Source: Colius striatus
Taxonomy: Eukaryota > Chordata > Aves > Coliiformes > Coliidae
NCBI RefSeq assembly: GCF_028858725.1
Contig: NC_084762.1
Span: 3,853,374 to 3,917,373 of the forward strand
Length of the DNA stretch: 64,000 nt
Reading direction: 5' to 3'
Below the pieces are notes generated by a model, which was given only the letters and a program-made list of their open reading frames with translations, was not told where the DNA came from and did not search any database. The position numbers were made by a program, and so were the translations under genes. Every line of letters begins with the position of its first letter. Position 1 is the stretch's first letter. Shown one piece after another: positions 11,813-24,289 of this stretch.

Positions 11813-14800
11813 GTGAGTGCTTTCAGGATGTCACTGTGCATGTGCTTGTTTGCCATTTTAGTGGGCATTTTTTTCTCAAATGTGGCAAATTGTATATATA
11901 TATATAACATGAAAATCACCATATGTTCATGTCTGGAGAAGACTTTCTGAAGCTTAGCAACTGAAGTATCTGAAGAGTCCCACTTTCAGACCCTTCCAGG
12001 GAGGACACTTCATCCTTTCAAGCCCAGAGACTAAATTATACTGTCTTGCTCTCAAGTGACTTGGCAGGTTGCAGCCAGCAGCACAGCTTGGTCCTTCCTT
12101 GCAGTTGCTGAAGGATAGATAGTGTGTTACTGCCACTGGGGCACAAAGCCAGGGCGTTCTGTCTTTCAGTTCCCAGATGTTCATCTGCTGATGCCCAGGA
12201 AAAGGAGTGAATAGGATGAGGTAAAGTTTTAGGAAAAGGCTGAGCAAGGGAGATCCTCTCAATCTTAATTCCAGTATTTTCTCATTTGTTTAACCTGTTT
12301 GATTCTGGCATCTTTGTGTCCTTACTATGCAATTACATGCTATCCATTTAAAATAACCTTTTAATTTACAGGCAAGCAAAACAAATGCATTGTTTTTCTT
12401 TGCACTGTAGCTGCATAAAAGGTTTATGAGATTTTCTGTGACAGTCCCTTGACAAGGAAAACCAGAGATATTACTATAGTAACATTCAAAGGTGGCTGCT
12501 ATGAAAATAAAATAATTCAAACTAAGGCAATATTTGCTCACAGAACATGAGTCACTTGGATTGTGAGTTCCTGACAATAGCGAAGAAGGAAAGTTGTCAA
12601 GGAAGAGTGACAACGCTTTCCCACTTCATACTGCAGCATCCAAGCGTTCTCACTGACAACCAAGGCAGAGACAATAACACAAGAGTGGAATATATCTTCC
12701 TCTTTAGCAGACTTCAGATCTGCACTGCCAGTGGGCCGAGTTCTGCTTTCACATATGCTTTGGATTGCCTCTTGATTTCTGCACCAGTGCCTGTTTATAG
12801 CAGCGCTGTATCTGCGCAGTGCCGCTTGCATCAGGCTCTGGCTACGAAAGACACGGCACAGATCTTTGTGATGGATCAGAGGTGTGCAGGAAGGATCTGA
12901 GAGGGGATTTTTGCCCTGCACAAGAGCAGGGAATCGAAACGTGGTCATTCCTGCTCTGCTCCCCACAAAGGATACGTAAGAGTAAAAGCAAAGGTAAAGC
13001 CTCTGTCCTCTGAAGACTTCTGAGCTCTCAAACAAAACATAGCTAAAAACAATGTGCCAAATGATGTTCTTGTACAGCTCCATTGGTGTGCCAGGGAGTC
13101 AAACATCTGACTTTAGGAGATGGTCGAGCACAGTGCAGGTGGTGTCAACATGCCACAAAAAGACAAGGTTATGATTTTTCCACATAGGATGAACAATGAG
13201 AGACTCCTGCTCTCAGTGACTTCACTTTAGATGACAGGCAAAGAAACAAATGGCATAGAAGACTGCATGTATGTCTCTAATGTGCTGCAGCGGTTTGGCT
13301 CGATACAACGGCAGCTGGGAGTTTGGGGAGGTTCTCACTGGAACTGTAAAGGCACAGGGAGGATGCAGTCATATCAGACACAGAGCCCTCCATCTCTCAG
13401 CACTGGAGCTCTCTGCCCTTAATATATGCTACTTTTGCTCAGGAGTATATCAACTGATATCAATTTGATTTGCTTGACTGCCATTCTTAGCCTCCTGAGA
13501 GCCTGACTCCAGGCAGTTCTGCAGGCAGACGGCAGGCGTTTGTTGGGGGCTGTATGGACACAGGAGCAAAGGAAATAACTTTAGCTTTACCCTCTAAAGT
13601 CCAATCCTCTCCTTTAAGAACTTTTTTCCTTTCAAAATCACCTTGACAGCCAGGTTAGCCAGCTCTGAAGTAGGAAAGTTCAAAGATACTGCGCTTCTAT
13701 TGCCTCAATTTTAATTAGCTGCTGGATAAACAAGGAACTTTGAAGCTGTCTGTACAGCAATTTTCATCTGCCCTGTTGACTTGAAAAGGCCAGAGTCCGG
13801 CAACATTCAAAGCTGCCCTCTGCACATGTGTAAATGATTCCACAAAGTGTGTGTGTGGTGACTTAGGTCTTAGCCTGAAAACCCTTTTCGAGGACGTGCT
13901 GATTCCAAACGAGATTTTTCCACACACACCTGTAGGTCTCCAAAGAATAGCCGTAAGGTTGATTCCCAAAAGAGCCGAGACCTGGTACAGACCACCTTGT
14001 CTTAGTTTAGCCCGAGATGCTCTGAGCAATACAGCGCTGTCAAGTGATAAAATCACCCAGTTCATTGCCACAAAAATCCCTGCTTTGGATGAGCTACCTC
14101 TGACTTACGTTGAGAGATGGATTTGACCCGCTCTTTCTTTCTCATCTGTTGGGCTGCAGCTGTGCCCTCTAGCACTGTGTATGTATTCCAAGCTCATCTA
14201 GATGTCAAAACAAAAGCACAAATGAGATGACAATCTCCCATTCTTTCTGTGTGCTGCCAATACCTGTTTGTCACTGCAATGGTATTAATCATCTTTTATT
14301 TATAGCGGAAGGTTGGAAGCTTCCATTTTCCCTTTTTGATTTATTTGTAGGACAACAGGTGCACAACTTGAGCAGGTGTATGGATGTGTGCATATGTAGG
14401 GAGTTTGCTGATAGCCACAAAACATCTTTAGTAAATTATTACTTGTATCAAAGCTGCCATCATTTTTTATTTCATGCCTGAACTTCATTGCACAGCTGTT
14501 GGCTCCCACAGCCCATCGTCCGCATCGTATCGCAACCGCGATAGCGCAGCTCAGAGGTGCAGGACCTCTGCTCCTGCCCTCCAAACCCCCTCCCCCTGCA
14601 CACAAAACATGACTGAACCATGCACTGCTTCCAGCTTCTGAAACTTGGGAAAGGTACTGAAAATGTATCAACAGTTTCCATTGGCAACTGCTGCAGAATA
14701 GCATGATACCAGTTCAACAGCTGACGTGAAATGCCTTTCCATATGTAAAGCTGTGCCTTAAACACACAAGGGACACTAAGAATAAACTTTGTGCTTTCTT

Positions 14801-15218
14801 TTTCTTTTGTCTAACAGCAAATGGGTCGTGAGGAAGTGCTGGATGCTTAAAAAAAAAAAACAAAAAGAAAAGGGAAAAAAACATGCAGTTATAATTTTGG
14901 ATCCAAGCTGTGAGAACACTCATTGGAGACAACTGTTCTCTCATGGGCTAGCCTTGAATAAACAATCACAGCTCTGTGTGATATTACTTCTTAACCAGAT
15001 TCTAGCATTGAGCTGTTGCCTTGCCATGGTTACTTGCTTTTTTAAACCAATGTTTCTTTTCCTTCCTTTTTGCCAAGATTCTTGCTTGCTTGGCAGTGGC
15101 TCGTTCTCATTTGAACTTTTGCCCTATTTTAATCTCCACCAAATTTTTACTCTAAAAGAACCTTTTCACTGATATCTTTTTGTTGCCCTGAACGTCTTTG
15201 CTGCGTGTGAGAACTTAC
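11813..15218. other. Unique noncoding sequence with small simple repeats
   Basis: Holds a short TA repeat at 11892-11906 and no interspersed repeat that I recognise. The 181-codon minus-strand frame at 12538-13083 overlaps open frames on the other strand and shows no domain. Confidence 0.45.
14848..14882 (+). repeat. A-rich low-complexity tract
   Basis: A run of about twelve adenines followed by mixed A/G sequence. I looked upstream for a processed pseudogene whose tail this could be and saw none, so it is called only as low complexity. Confidence 0.8.
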
Positions 15219-15341
15219 TTGGGGACATGGCTTACGGCAAAGAGCCCAAGTGACCATCTTCTTCTGAGTATCCAGCAGCTGGCAGGCATCCGTGAGGAGA
15301 TTAGAAAACAAAGCCACGACAGCACAAGACAGTAGCCACTC
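15219..15341 (-). other. Exon-like interval on the minus strand (123 bp)
   Basis: Read on the minus strand, a pyrimidine-rich acceptor ending TTTATTTCAG (15342-15351) precedes GAGTGG, and the interval ends CCCCAA before GTAAGTTC (15211-15218). It is exactly 41 codons, open in one frame with phase 0 at both ends, and translates to a leucine-rich peptide beginning EWLLSCAVVALFSNLL. I do not recognise a family. The multiple-of-three length and good splice signals raise it above the background, but it is unproven. Confidence 0.27.
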
Positions 15342-16443
15342 CTGAAATAAAATCAAATAGGACAGACACACAAACTGCCAGGTCACTCACTTGGAGATTT
15401 GTTTGTGCCTCTCAGCTCCTGAGCTTGCCTCACTTGGATTCATCGGAGGATAACACGGTTAAAACCCATGTAAGAGCATCTCAACCCATGTGGGGGTCCG
15501 AGGCAGAATCCCTCGCTTGTGTGCACTCCTGGAGTTGGCAGAGCACTGAGGTCTTGTGGATCATTGTAGAGTCCTAGGGAATGGCAACATGTCTCTGGTT
15601 GCTTTGGAGTAATTCTCCAGGCAAGCTGGAAGAAACAAACCAACGGCTTCTATAAAGAAGCTAAAATTCCTCTTGCAGGAGGAGATCAGGCCATCTTAAA
15701 ATACCCTCACTATTTTTTTGTTGTGTGTTTTGTGGAGATTCTGCATGGAGAAAATAAATGGCAACTTGCTGAAGGCTCTATCCAAAATATTTCTACCACA
15801 TGGTTGACTAATATTATTCCCTCTGCTGAAAAAGTAAAAACCCACAGCGTTCTCTTAACGTGCTCACTCTGTTTTCTACTCATTGGAAGACATCACTGTG
15901 TGGATGCCTAAAAGGAAGACAAGTGCATGTGTATAATAGACAAGTGCATTTGTGCATATGTACACACGTAAGTACAACACAGCTGCAGCATTTCTTCCTA
16001 ATATTTGTTACTGTTACATCCTTCTGCTGTGTGACTGAATATTCCGATGGACAAACCAGAAGCCAATGATTTAGTCATCTTTACTCACAGATCGATAAGG
16101 AGCAGTGTTCAAAGACTAACATATACCTAAGACCAACTTTTCACCCCTTAAAGTCTTCTAAGTGAAATTTTAATGTAGGAAAACCAGCAAGCTACTGCTT
16201 TCTTTTCAAACATAAACTTGCCAATATTTTATGTTAGAAGATCTTAAATAATACAATTAAAAGTCTGTCCTTGCTCACTCTCATTTATTAACTTTTAGAG
16301 AGCAATTTTCTTCAGAGTAGCAAAATCAATACTCAGAGATACAAGAGTTTCCTTTCTCATAAAATTTCGTTGGCAATTTAATTTTTCATCTGCATTGAGA
16401 TGGTAAAACGTAAAGAACAATGCTCTTTTTTCTTTTTTTCTAG
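15342..16443. other. Unique noncoding sequence, AT-rich
   Basis: No repeat or gene is recognised. AT content rises from about 16080 to the polypyrimidine tract before 16444. Confidence 0.5.
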
Positions 16444-16588
16444 TGAGAAGTATTGACTTGGGAACAAAAACAGGAGCTGCATTTCCTCACATTTCAGTCA
16501 TTTTCTGCATCCTTGGGATCTCTTCATTTGCACAGAATCCTGGCTGACAGAGACATCACTAGCTCATTGACAGGAGCATGCTTCATAG
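16444..16588 (+). other. Exon-like interval, noncoding (145 bp)
   Basis: The acceptor is a very long pyrimidine tract (about 16422-16440) ending CTAG at 16440-16443. The donor is ATAG|GTGAGTG with GT at 16589-16590, a full consensus match. All three frames contain stops, so if it is spliced it belongs to a noncoding RNA or an untranslated region. It has the best pair of splice signals on the plus strand. Confidence 0.3.
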
Positions 16589-16840
16589 GTGAGTGTTGAT
16601 CTCAATCTGCTTCTCACCCTTCTTGTGCCTGAGCTGGAAGTGGGCAAATGCCCATCCAAACCCAGCATAGAATCCAGCTGTTACTTCAGGACAGTTTACT
16701 CTTCAATGCCTAATATATAAACTTATAGTTGAAGCTGTCTAAATTACTGTGTTTTGCTGTGGAATATGTACAGCAGTAAATCCTTGGTCAGAGAGGAGTA
16801 GAAAAAGGCCTAATGTGTCAGTCTAAGATGGAAACACAGG

Positions 16841-17190
16841 CAATTCTGAGAGGGGATCTTATCAGTGCTGATAAATACCTAAAGGATGGGTACCGAGAGG
16901 ATGAGGCCAGTCTTTTTCCTGTGGTGGCAAGTGACAGGACAAGGGGTAACAGAAACAAGATGGAACACGGGAAGTTCCACTGGAACACAAAGAGAAACTT
17001 CTTGGCTGTTGAGGTGAGGGAGCCCTGGCCCAGGCTGCCCAGGGAGCGTGGGGAAACTCCTCGGGAGGTTTCCAAACCCACCTGGACACATTCCTCTGCC
17101 CCTGGTTGAGGGGAACCTGCTTTAGCAGGTGGCTGGGCTGGATGAGCTCTAGAGGACCCTTCCAGCCCCCACCGTTCTGGGGTTCTTTGT
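16841..17190 (+). mobile_element. CR1 LINE fragment, 3' portion
   Basis: Typical late-CR1 sequence in order: GAGAGGGGATCTTATCA, TGCTGATAAATACCTAAAGG, GTGACAGGACAAGGGGTAAC, TTCCACTGGAACACAAAG, GAGGTGAGGGAGCCCTGG, then GATGAGCTCTAGAGGACCC and a degenerate terminal GTTCTGGGGTTC. It covers roughly the last 350 bases of the element, including the end of the old reverse-transcriptase frame and the 3' untranslated region. The frame at 16813-17109 is a relic of this element, not a host gene. Confidence 0.92.
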
Positions 17191-20149
17191 GTAGGCACAA
17201 TAATCCTGAGGTGCTGGCAAACCCCCTCATTCAGCTTCACAGCTGTTCTGGTAGCAAGTCAGGCCAGCACAGCCAGCAACGCCCAGCCTTTGGGAAGGAT
17301 GCTTCTCCCCATACAATGCAGACTTGAGTCCCAGTGCAGAGTGTCACTTTCCCACACTGAGTTGTCCCTTGATCTGTGAGTAGTGCCTATGACTTCTACA
17401 GTGACTACTTGCAAAGGACAATGTGGCTCAGCAGGCTCTTTGTAAATGTGTGGCAGAGACTCATTCATCAGTAACAATGACCCCTGTAATCATTTACAAT
17501 GCCTTTGGGCCTCCCTTCATTAAAAAAAAGAGCTGCTATGCCAAGCCAATGGGAGGAAAAACTTGTGCAGTGATGGTGGTGGTGACTGTGGCTTTAAAAC
17601 CAGAGTTGTGAAGCATTATTTGTATGGAGAGATAAAATAACAAGAAGTGGGAAGGGTGAGAAAACATGAAAAGGAATAGGCTTAGAGAAACAGAAGCTGG
17701 AAGTAATCAATAAATCATAGAATAAAGTAAAGAGAAAGAACCTTTAAAGTGCCCAAGCTTAAATGTCAAGAGTATTAGAACAAAAGAGCTCCAAGCAGGA
17801 GAATGTGTGACAGAGGAATATGCTGAAACTCTGACAGAAAGCACGCTCGCTCCTGAGCGTGGAGGAGTGCAGGCAACAAAGGGCAACAGAGAATACAGAA
17901 TAAGAAATTAGGGATCCACATAGGTTCCTCTTCCTTGAGGAGTCTGAACATACAGGAGCAGTATTGCTGTTTCTAGAAGATTCTGAGGAGTAAAACTGGA
18001 AAAATCCACAATTAAGGTAGTGGAAAAGATGGGGTTTAAGCTGTATAATGTGCTGTCACATATACATGAAGGTGTGCCATCAATATTGCAGAGTAATAGG
18101 AGCTTGCTTACATTGCACTACACCAACATGAAACAGAGCCAGCCAAGGCAGAGCTGTTGTTATATTTATCCCTAGACAAATTCATACAGCTCAAATTTAG
18201 GGGTTTTTCTAATTACAGTCTTCCAGTGATGCACTTAATCAGACAGAGCTCTAGTCACACACAGCTCTAGGCACTTGTGTTTGCCCCACTGAAATCTGTG
18301 TGTATAAACATACACTTAGAGTTAAGCAGGTACTTAAAATGTTTTTCCAAGCTGAAACCTACGTGCTGATGGATTACCTAGTTAGCTCCAAATTGCATGG
18401 TTGCATCTGATTTTGGCTACTGACTCAGGAACAGATACCTGTTCTGTTTGGAGGAAGCATAAAATGACTGTTGCTCATGTAATACAATCGACCCTTCTGG
18501 CACAACATGCACGTAGGTTGTGAAAACAACCCTTTCTGTGCAAATGGGATCTGCATCCAACTGAGCAAAGGCTGTTTATGCTCTCCTCAGCAGAAACCTG
18601 TAAGGAAAGGAACTGCCACGCTTTGATGTACCTCGCAGGGCAAAACTGGGGAAGCCCTCACAGAGGCTGCTGGGACAGGTTTGTCCCAGCAAAGGGCAGA
18701 TTTACCTCTGGCCCTGTGCTTTGGGTGAGGGACTTTGTCATGGGCAGCAGAGCTGGGCCACAGCTATTCTTGAGGGTGCTGGTGGCATTGCCTGCTGCAA
18801 CAGGCTCTTATTCGGGCCAAGGGCCAAAGAGATACCCTCTGCAAAATGTGTGAGGTCAGGATATGGCTGTAGGGAAAAAAAACATTGAATTAGTTGTAAA
18901 ATATTCTAAGTTTGAATGAGGTGTTGATACTGATAGGGGAGCAGAGCAGCTTAGTCCTTTTTAAAAGGTCTTCTTTAAACTATCTTGCCCTTTTGCTGTG
19001 TGCACACAAATGACAGTACTGATGTGCAACAGTAATGTCAGCAGGTAAATTGAGTGTTAATGCTCGTGTTAATGTTGCTGAGCTGGGAAAAAAGGAGAGC
19101 TGTTTCCAAAAACCTGATGGGTCTGATGTGAGCAGACTGCTGAGTCAGGGGAAAAAAACCCAAAAGCTACAAGTGCTGGTTTGACAGGGAAGGATTTTGT
19201 CGTATGCCTCAATGAGACATTTAAAATTTCACTCATAATTTTGTGAAATGTCCCTCATTCAAGCTGTCAAAGCCTGACAGCCTTGTTAACGACATCAAGG
19301 GGTGAGCGGTCCTTCATCTTCTTGCTCTTGCTCAACTGAGTGATCGATGAACAAACTGAAACTGACAGCTGTTGCAAAGACATCGGGAATTAAAGGAGAT
19401 GATACAGAAGATGTTTCTACTCCTCTCTGTCTAATTCAACCTAAAGAAGTTGATGTTCTGTTCAAGAAAAACTCGGGAAAGCAGCCACGTGCAGAGTGGC
19501 GTGAGGCAGGGCAGCTCGTGACTCTGGGGTCCGTTAGTGATCTGCAGTTTCTAGGGGTCTCCTTCCACCAGGGTTTGCACAGCAGCTTGACAGCAAAATG
19601 AAAGCTCAAGTCTTTGTGTTAAATATTTGACTTCCATCATAATTTCAGGACTTTTGGTGATGTTAGCTCTCACTTTAAGTGAATGTCTTCAGTTTGTGTC
19701 TTAGTTTCCCTGAGTTTTCCAGTCAAAACCCCCAAAGTTGTGATGTATGTGAATTACTGTGCTTTTTGCCAAATATCAATACTTGCTGAAAGCCAGTTTT
19801 GACCAGATGTACTTGAAACCCCATTCTAGGAATTAACCAGGCAAGCAAGGCATGTTACATGAATAAATGCCCACACAGATCAGCTCAGGATTGGAACATT
19901 AATCATCATCATAACAAACCATGCAAATGACACGCAGAGCAAGAACGACTCCGGGCTCAGGACACATTGGTGAGGACAACAAAGGGACATGGGGAACTCC
20001 ATATAGTCTGCTCTGGGCTATTTTGTGATCAGGAGGTCAGATAGCTTTAAAGAAATGATCCCTTAGAAGTAACTCAGCTTTTTTCCTATCAAGCCAGCGA
20101 GGTCACAGAAGTTGTTGCATGTTTAGCCAATCTGGTAGACTTTAACAAG
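17191..20149. other. Unique noncoding sequence, nothing recognised
   Basis: No repeat or RNA gene is recognised. All frames are under 100 codons. A purine-rich patch lies at 17620-17760. Confidence 0.5.
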
Positions 20150-20570
20150 AGAATGGGCTGCAGGAGGCAGAGCATCTCCAGCAGGTCGAGGGCAGTAATC
20201 TTTCTCATCTGCTCAGCACTGGTGGGACATGTCCTGGAGTGCTAGGTTTGGTGCTGGGCTCCCCAGTACAGGTGAGACTTGAACTTACAGGAGCAGATCC
20301 AGCAGAGGATCCCAAAGATGACCAAGGATGTGGAGCAGCTGACATCCAAGGAGAGCGTGAGCACCTGGGACTGTTCAGCCTGGAGGAATGAAGGTTCCAG
20401 GGGATCTTACCAACCTGATGGGAAACAGGACAGAAGCTGGAGTCAGATTCTTCTCGGTGGCGCCCAACGACAGGACAAAAGGTAATGGGCACAAATGGAA
20501 ATACATGGAATTCCTTTTAAATGTAGAAAAACCTTTTTTTTTGTTGCTGTTTTTAACTGGGAGGGCAGTT
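20150..20570 (+). mobile_element. CR1 LINE fragment, diverged
   Basis: Diverged but recognisable CR1 segments appear in order: GGTTTGGTGCTGGGCTCCCC, GGAGCAGCTGACATCC, GACTGTTCAGCCTGGAGGAA, GGATCTTACCAACCTGATGG, CAACGACAGGACAAAAGGTA, and AATGTAGAAAAACC. It lacks the conserved 3' end and is truncated at both sides. The two small open frames here are relics. Boundaries are approximate. Confidence 0.8.
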
Positions 20571-21356
20571 ATTTTGCACCTTGCAGATATTGGTGTACTG
20601 AAGGTCTGCTACTTTTATTCTAGGCATGGCATATCTAACCAGTGATTTTTCCAGAAGGTGTATCAGTTTATTGTCATTGCCTTGACATACGAGCTGAATT
20701 TACGACTCTATTGCCAGCCTCATTTGTCCTGTTCCTTTCTTCAGCTTTGCAGAGTGCTCTCTAATGAATAGCATCTATAGGGTACCTCACACAATGAGGG
20801 AAGGCAAGAACCGATTACCCTTTATTGAGAAAGAGCTATTTTTAAAGCTGCAGTTGTTACCTAGTTCTGCTGAGTCAGCACAAAGCCTTTCTTACTTTGT
20901 TGCAGAGTACTTTGTGTAGCCCCATGGTGTGTCCTTTGTAAGTGTGCCATGTTTAAGGGCTGGCATGACTGTCCTGGGGCTAGTGACTGCATGGTGTCAC
21001 TGTCCCAAGAGACACTCGGAGATGGAAAGATGCTTTCAGGAGCTGCAGTTTCCTCCTGTTCCATAGGGTCAGCCATCCTTCTCCAGCTACCAGCAATGGT
21101 GAAGATTTCTTTTGTGCCTCTGCCTGCTCCTCCTGCACCTGTATAGAACACAAAAGAGTAATTTCCTACTGTCCACTGTGTTGTTTTACTACAGGCAGAT
21201 GCGACTCCTAAGTGGCAGGTCTCGAATCATCAAAGTATTTGTTTCCCCTGCAATTTTAGGACTTGGGACAGCGAGCAGGCTGCACTCTTAGTGCCCCAGT
21301 TCTGATTCAGATGTTCCCCTGAACCAGCACCTTTCTCCATATCCCCCCGGGGTGGA
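20571..21356. other. Unique noncoding sequence, nothing recognised
   Basis: No repeats, splice-bounded open frames or RNA genes are recognised. Confidence 0.5.
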
Positions 21357-21384
21357 TCACAGTTGTATAAAACTGCAACTGTGA
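21357..21384. repeat. Perfect 9-bp inverted repeat around a TATA-like word
   Basis: TCACAGTTG (21357-21365) and CAACTGTGA (21376-21384) are exact reverse complements, with TATAAAACTG as the loop. The loop contains TATAAAA at 21366-21372. It could be a TATA box, but no CpG island, clear initiator or gene follows; the palindrome also contains two CAGTTG/CAACTG E-box cores. Confidence 0.6.
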
Positions 21385-22600
21385 AACCTCACGACGACTC
21401 TGAAAATCTGAGCTCAGCAGCCTCCCAGAAAAATCACATCTCACTCGGCTGCAGACAGAATTTGGAGTAAAATTTGACGCTTACGCTTGGGGATAAGAGG
21501 GAGGCGCAGGCAGCAGGGGAGAGAGAGATGTGCTCACGAATGACTTGAAAATGGAGGGATTTCATTCTTGTGATGAGAAGGCCTTGAGGAACTCAACCTC
21601 CAAATTAATGCATTGTTGCAAGAATGGGAGAAAAAACTCTCCCTACTACAGAAGCATCACAGAGCCATTCAGGCAGGCTGAAAGCTCTGAAAACACGCCT
21701 TCTGCGAAGCTAAGGAGCTGCAGGTAATGTTTGTCCAACTTTGTTCCTTTACAATTCACTCTTTCCTGCTATGCTACCTGTTATTTACTGTGATTACACA
21801 TACACAAATGTAAATATCAATATGTGTGCATCTGCACATGCAGGAATATATAACCACACCAGCATATGTTTGTTTCTTTCTCGTCTCTGTGTGTACAATA
21901 CTGTTGCAAACTCCTTTAGATGCAGAAATGTTGTGCAATTCATTATCTTTTTTGCCTTCTTCCTGCATGTGTAATGCCAGCACCAGTTATTTTACAGGGC
22001 TTATTTCTGGCACTAGTCAGGGGCAGTGGTCCCCAACTGAGGTAGAAGTGAGCTCGAAACTAATTTTAGGCCAATATTTGGCCAGAGCTGAGTGCTAAAA
22101 TAAACACAGGGGTTGTGTATTTGTTGTGAGGCTCATCCTGCCCAGCTGCTAAGTAAACTGTCCCCGGCCCTTTGCCCAGCATGAAGCAGGATGTTTAGGG
22201 GCAGATGGCCTTCAGCACCCCGTGCCATTCATCTCACACTATGCAATATGTGCTCTCTTGTCAGTGCTCGACAGTGATGACAGCGTCCGTGTTGGGAGCC
22301 GGAGACCTGGTCACGGAGGCAAGGCTGGGGTGAAGCCCTTCAGAGCAGCCACCCATCCCAAAAGCTCCCTCCATGGCTGAGCAGTGGCATACGGCTGGAG
22401 CATCGCTGGTGGGCAGCGAATCAGGCGGTCCCAGAGTCCTCCCCAGCCCTGAAGTCAATCAGCACTACCAGGAGCTGCTGTATTTATAGAGGTATGGCGT
22501 AAGTTTGACGTAAGATACAACTTGTGGGGTTGTTTTTTTCTGTGCAGCAGGGCAAAGGTGCTTTTCTCCTCCCTTCCTTCAGTTTTTGGATAAACCCTGA
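21385..22600. other. Unique noncoding sequence
   Basis: Contains a donor-like GCAG|GTAATG at 21723-21724 and an AATAAA near 22098 followed by a GT-rich stretch, a good polyadenylation arrangement. Together with the TATA-like word at 21366 these could frame a short transcript, but there is no strong coding frame between them. Confidence 0.35.
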
Positions 22601-22960
22601 CTTGTTTTCACAGGAACATTAGCTCAAATCTGCTGCCACTGTGCGCAGCCGATAAAACTATTGCTTGAGAAGCCCATATGTCACAGGGAGCTGCTCGAGA
22701 GGCATGAAGCTCTGCTTCTCACCCATCCTTTAAAGATACAATTTTATGCTCGGTTAAAATGGAAAAGAGCATAATGTTTAAAGATAAACCCATTTACTGT
22801 GCAAACGCTCAGCTAAATTCTGCAACCACATTCCTTGTTGGTGAGACATTCGGATTGGCTCTTTAAAAGAAAACCCCAAACCAGTTGTTGCACTTCTCTT
22901 TCTCCTTGTTTATCAGTTGCTATGACAATGCTAATGACAGTATCACCACGGACAAGGACT
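22601..22960. promoter_or_regulatory. Possible conserved noncoding element
   Basis: Non-repetitive AT-rich sequence with repeated TTTAAAGATA-type words (near 22729 and 22777) and several TAAA/TTAT homeobox-like cores. It resembles enhancer sequence rather than decayed repeat. This is a composition-based guess. Confidence 0.15.
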
Positions 22961-24207
22961 AACGTCTTTCTTTTACTTAGAGGGGAGAAAAGACAAGATC
23001 AGTTCTGAGGAGAAAGCTCCCATTATTAAATACCTCTCGTTACCCTCTCTGACCCGGGTGGTTAGCCAATAGTCAAGGTCCCTACAGGTTGTTTCCCTTT
23101 GGAGAACAAATGGATGAGGGAGGGAATTGGGCTTTTTTTAATGTCTTTCTGTTTGTTTAGAAGGAATGTACACAGTGTCCCATTACTCTGGGCACAGTGG
23201 GAGTCAAAACAATAGGCAGTGCTTTCTCTTTTCACACTTTCAAGTTTCTTTTGAGCCACAACTCAAGCTTGCTCTGTCTCTTAGCTTAGCTCTCAGGGTC
23301 AGGCTAGGAGAGTTTTCCTGCCAGCTCTGGTGTGTCCTTGCTACTTCCTCTGTCTGCTGCTCTGATGTTTCTGCTGTCACTTTCTGAATCACTCCATTTC
23401 ATCATATGCCACCTTTTCCCCCCTGTCTTTGCAGTTAGATCCCGGAGAAACGGCTCAGCCCCCACGGCTCAGCGGTGCCAGGCATGTGTGGCTTGGTATG
23501 TCTGGTGCCATGTGGCTCCCAGGGGGTCTCAAGGAGCGTGCCTCACAAAGAAGGCAGTTCTTGGGCTTTTCCTTAGGGAAGGGAAGCTTTCTCAGCCACC
23601 ACCTTCAGTGAGGGTCCAGGGCTGACTCTCAGCATAACACGGAATTTATTTCCAATGATGTGTTTTTGCTCCCTGTCGGCTCAGTTTCTGTACAGTAGTG
23701 TTATGAGTTGGGGGAGCAGAAAATATGTTACTATTTCCTGACAAGGCAGCCTCTGATGCAACTGTAATAAAGTTGTGAAAAAGTCCTAGAGGAGTTAAAC
23801 AGATTTGACAGCATTTCATTTCCATAAATTTAGGGCCTGATCCTGCTTTTGTTTGGCTAATGAGTACTAGGGGGAGATAAGGCAGGAGCTTCAGATAAAC
23901 TAAAGGCAGAAATGATGTCCCAGCTCAGCAACAAGAGGCAGGTGAGTGATGGAGCTATTGGAACGCTTTTGTGCCAAGCAGAGGTAACTCTGGGGTTCCT
24001 GCTCTGGGTTCAACCCACCTCTGCTTTGACCAACAGGCCTGACTGAGCTACACAGGTACTGCTTTTGGCAGCTGGCCCCTAGGGCTTCGCTCTCAGATTG
24101 GAACAAAGGTTGCACACAGTGTGTAATATCTGCTCAGGTGGGGTAGAGATCTTTGATTTTCAACAGCAAAATCTCCTCTAAAAGTTCCATTTTCTTTTGC
24201 TTTTAAG
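22961..24207. other. Unique noncoding sequence
   Basis: A perfect donor CAG|GTGAGT at 23939-23945 has only a weak possible acceptor upstream (TTTAG near 23832), so an exon at about 23833-23941 is possible but not called. Nothing else is recognised. Confidence 0.4.
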
Positions 24208-24289
24208 GAAACAAACTCAAGGAGTTTTAATTCCAGCTATTGCCCTGGCCCACTCGACACATAAGGAAGCTCTTTCTAGTGGCTCTCAG
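24208..24289 (+). other. Exon-like interval (candidate exon, 82 bp)
   Basis: The acceptor is TTTTCTTTTGCTTTTAAG ending at 24207, and the donor is CTCAG|GTAAGAC with GT at 24290-24291. One frame is open end to end, the other two are stopped. The translation is not recognised. Candidate noncoding or coding exon, or a chance pseudo-exon. Confidence 0.25.

Noticed and set aside
12538-13083. 181-codon minus-strand frame
   Set aside because: Overlaps plus-strand frames of comparable quality and shows no domain or flanking splice structure.
14848-14882. A-rich tract as the tail of a processed pseudogene
   Set aside because: No gene-like sequence is recognisable upstream and no target-site duplication was seen.
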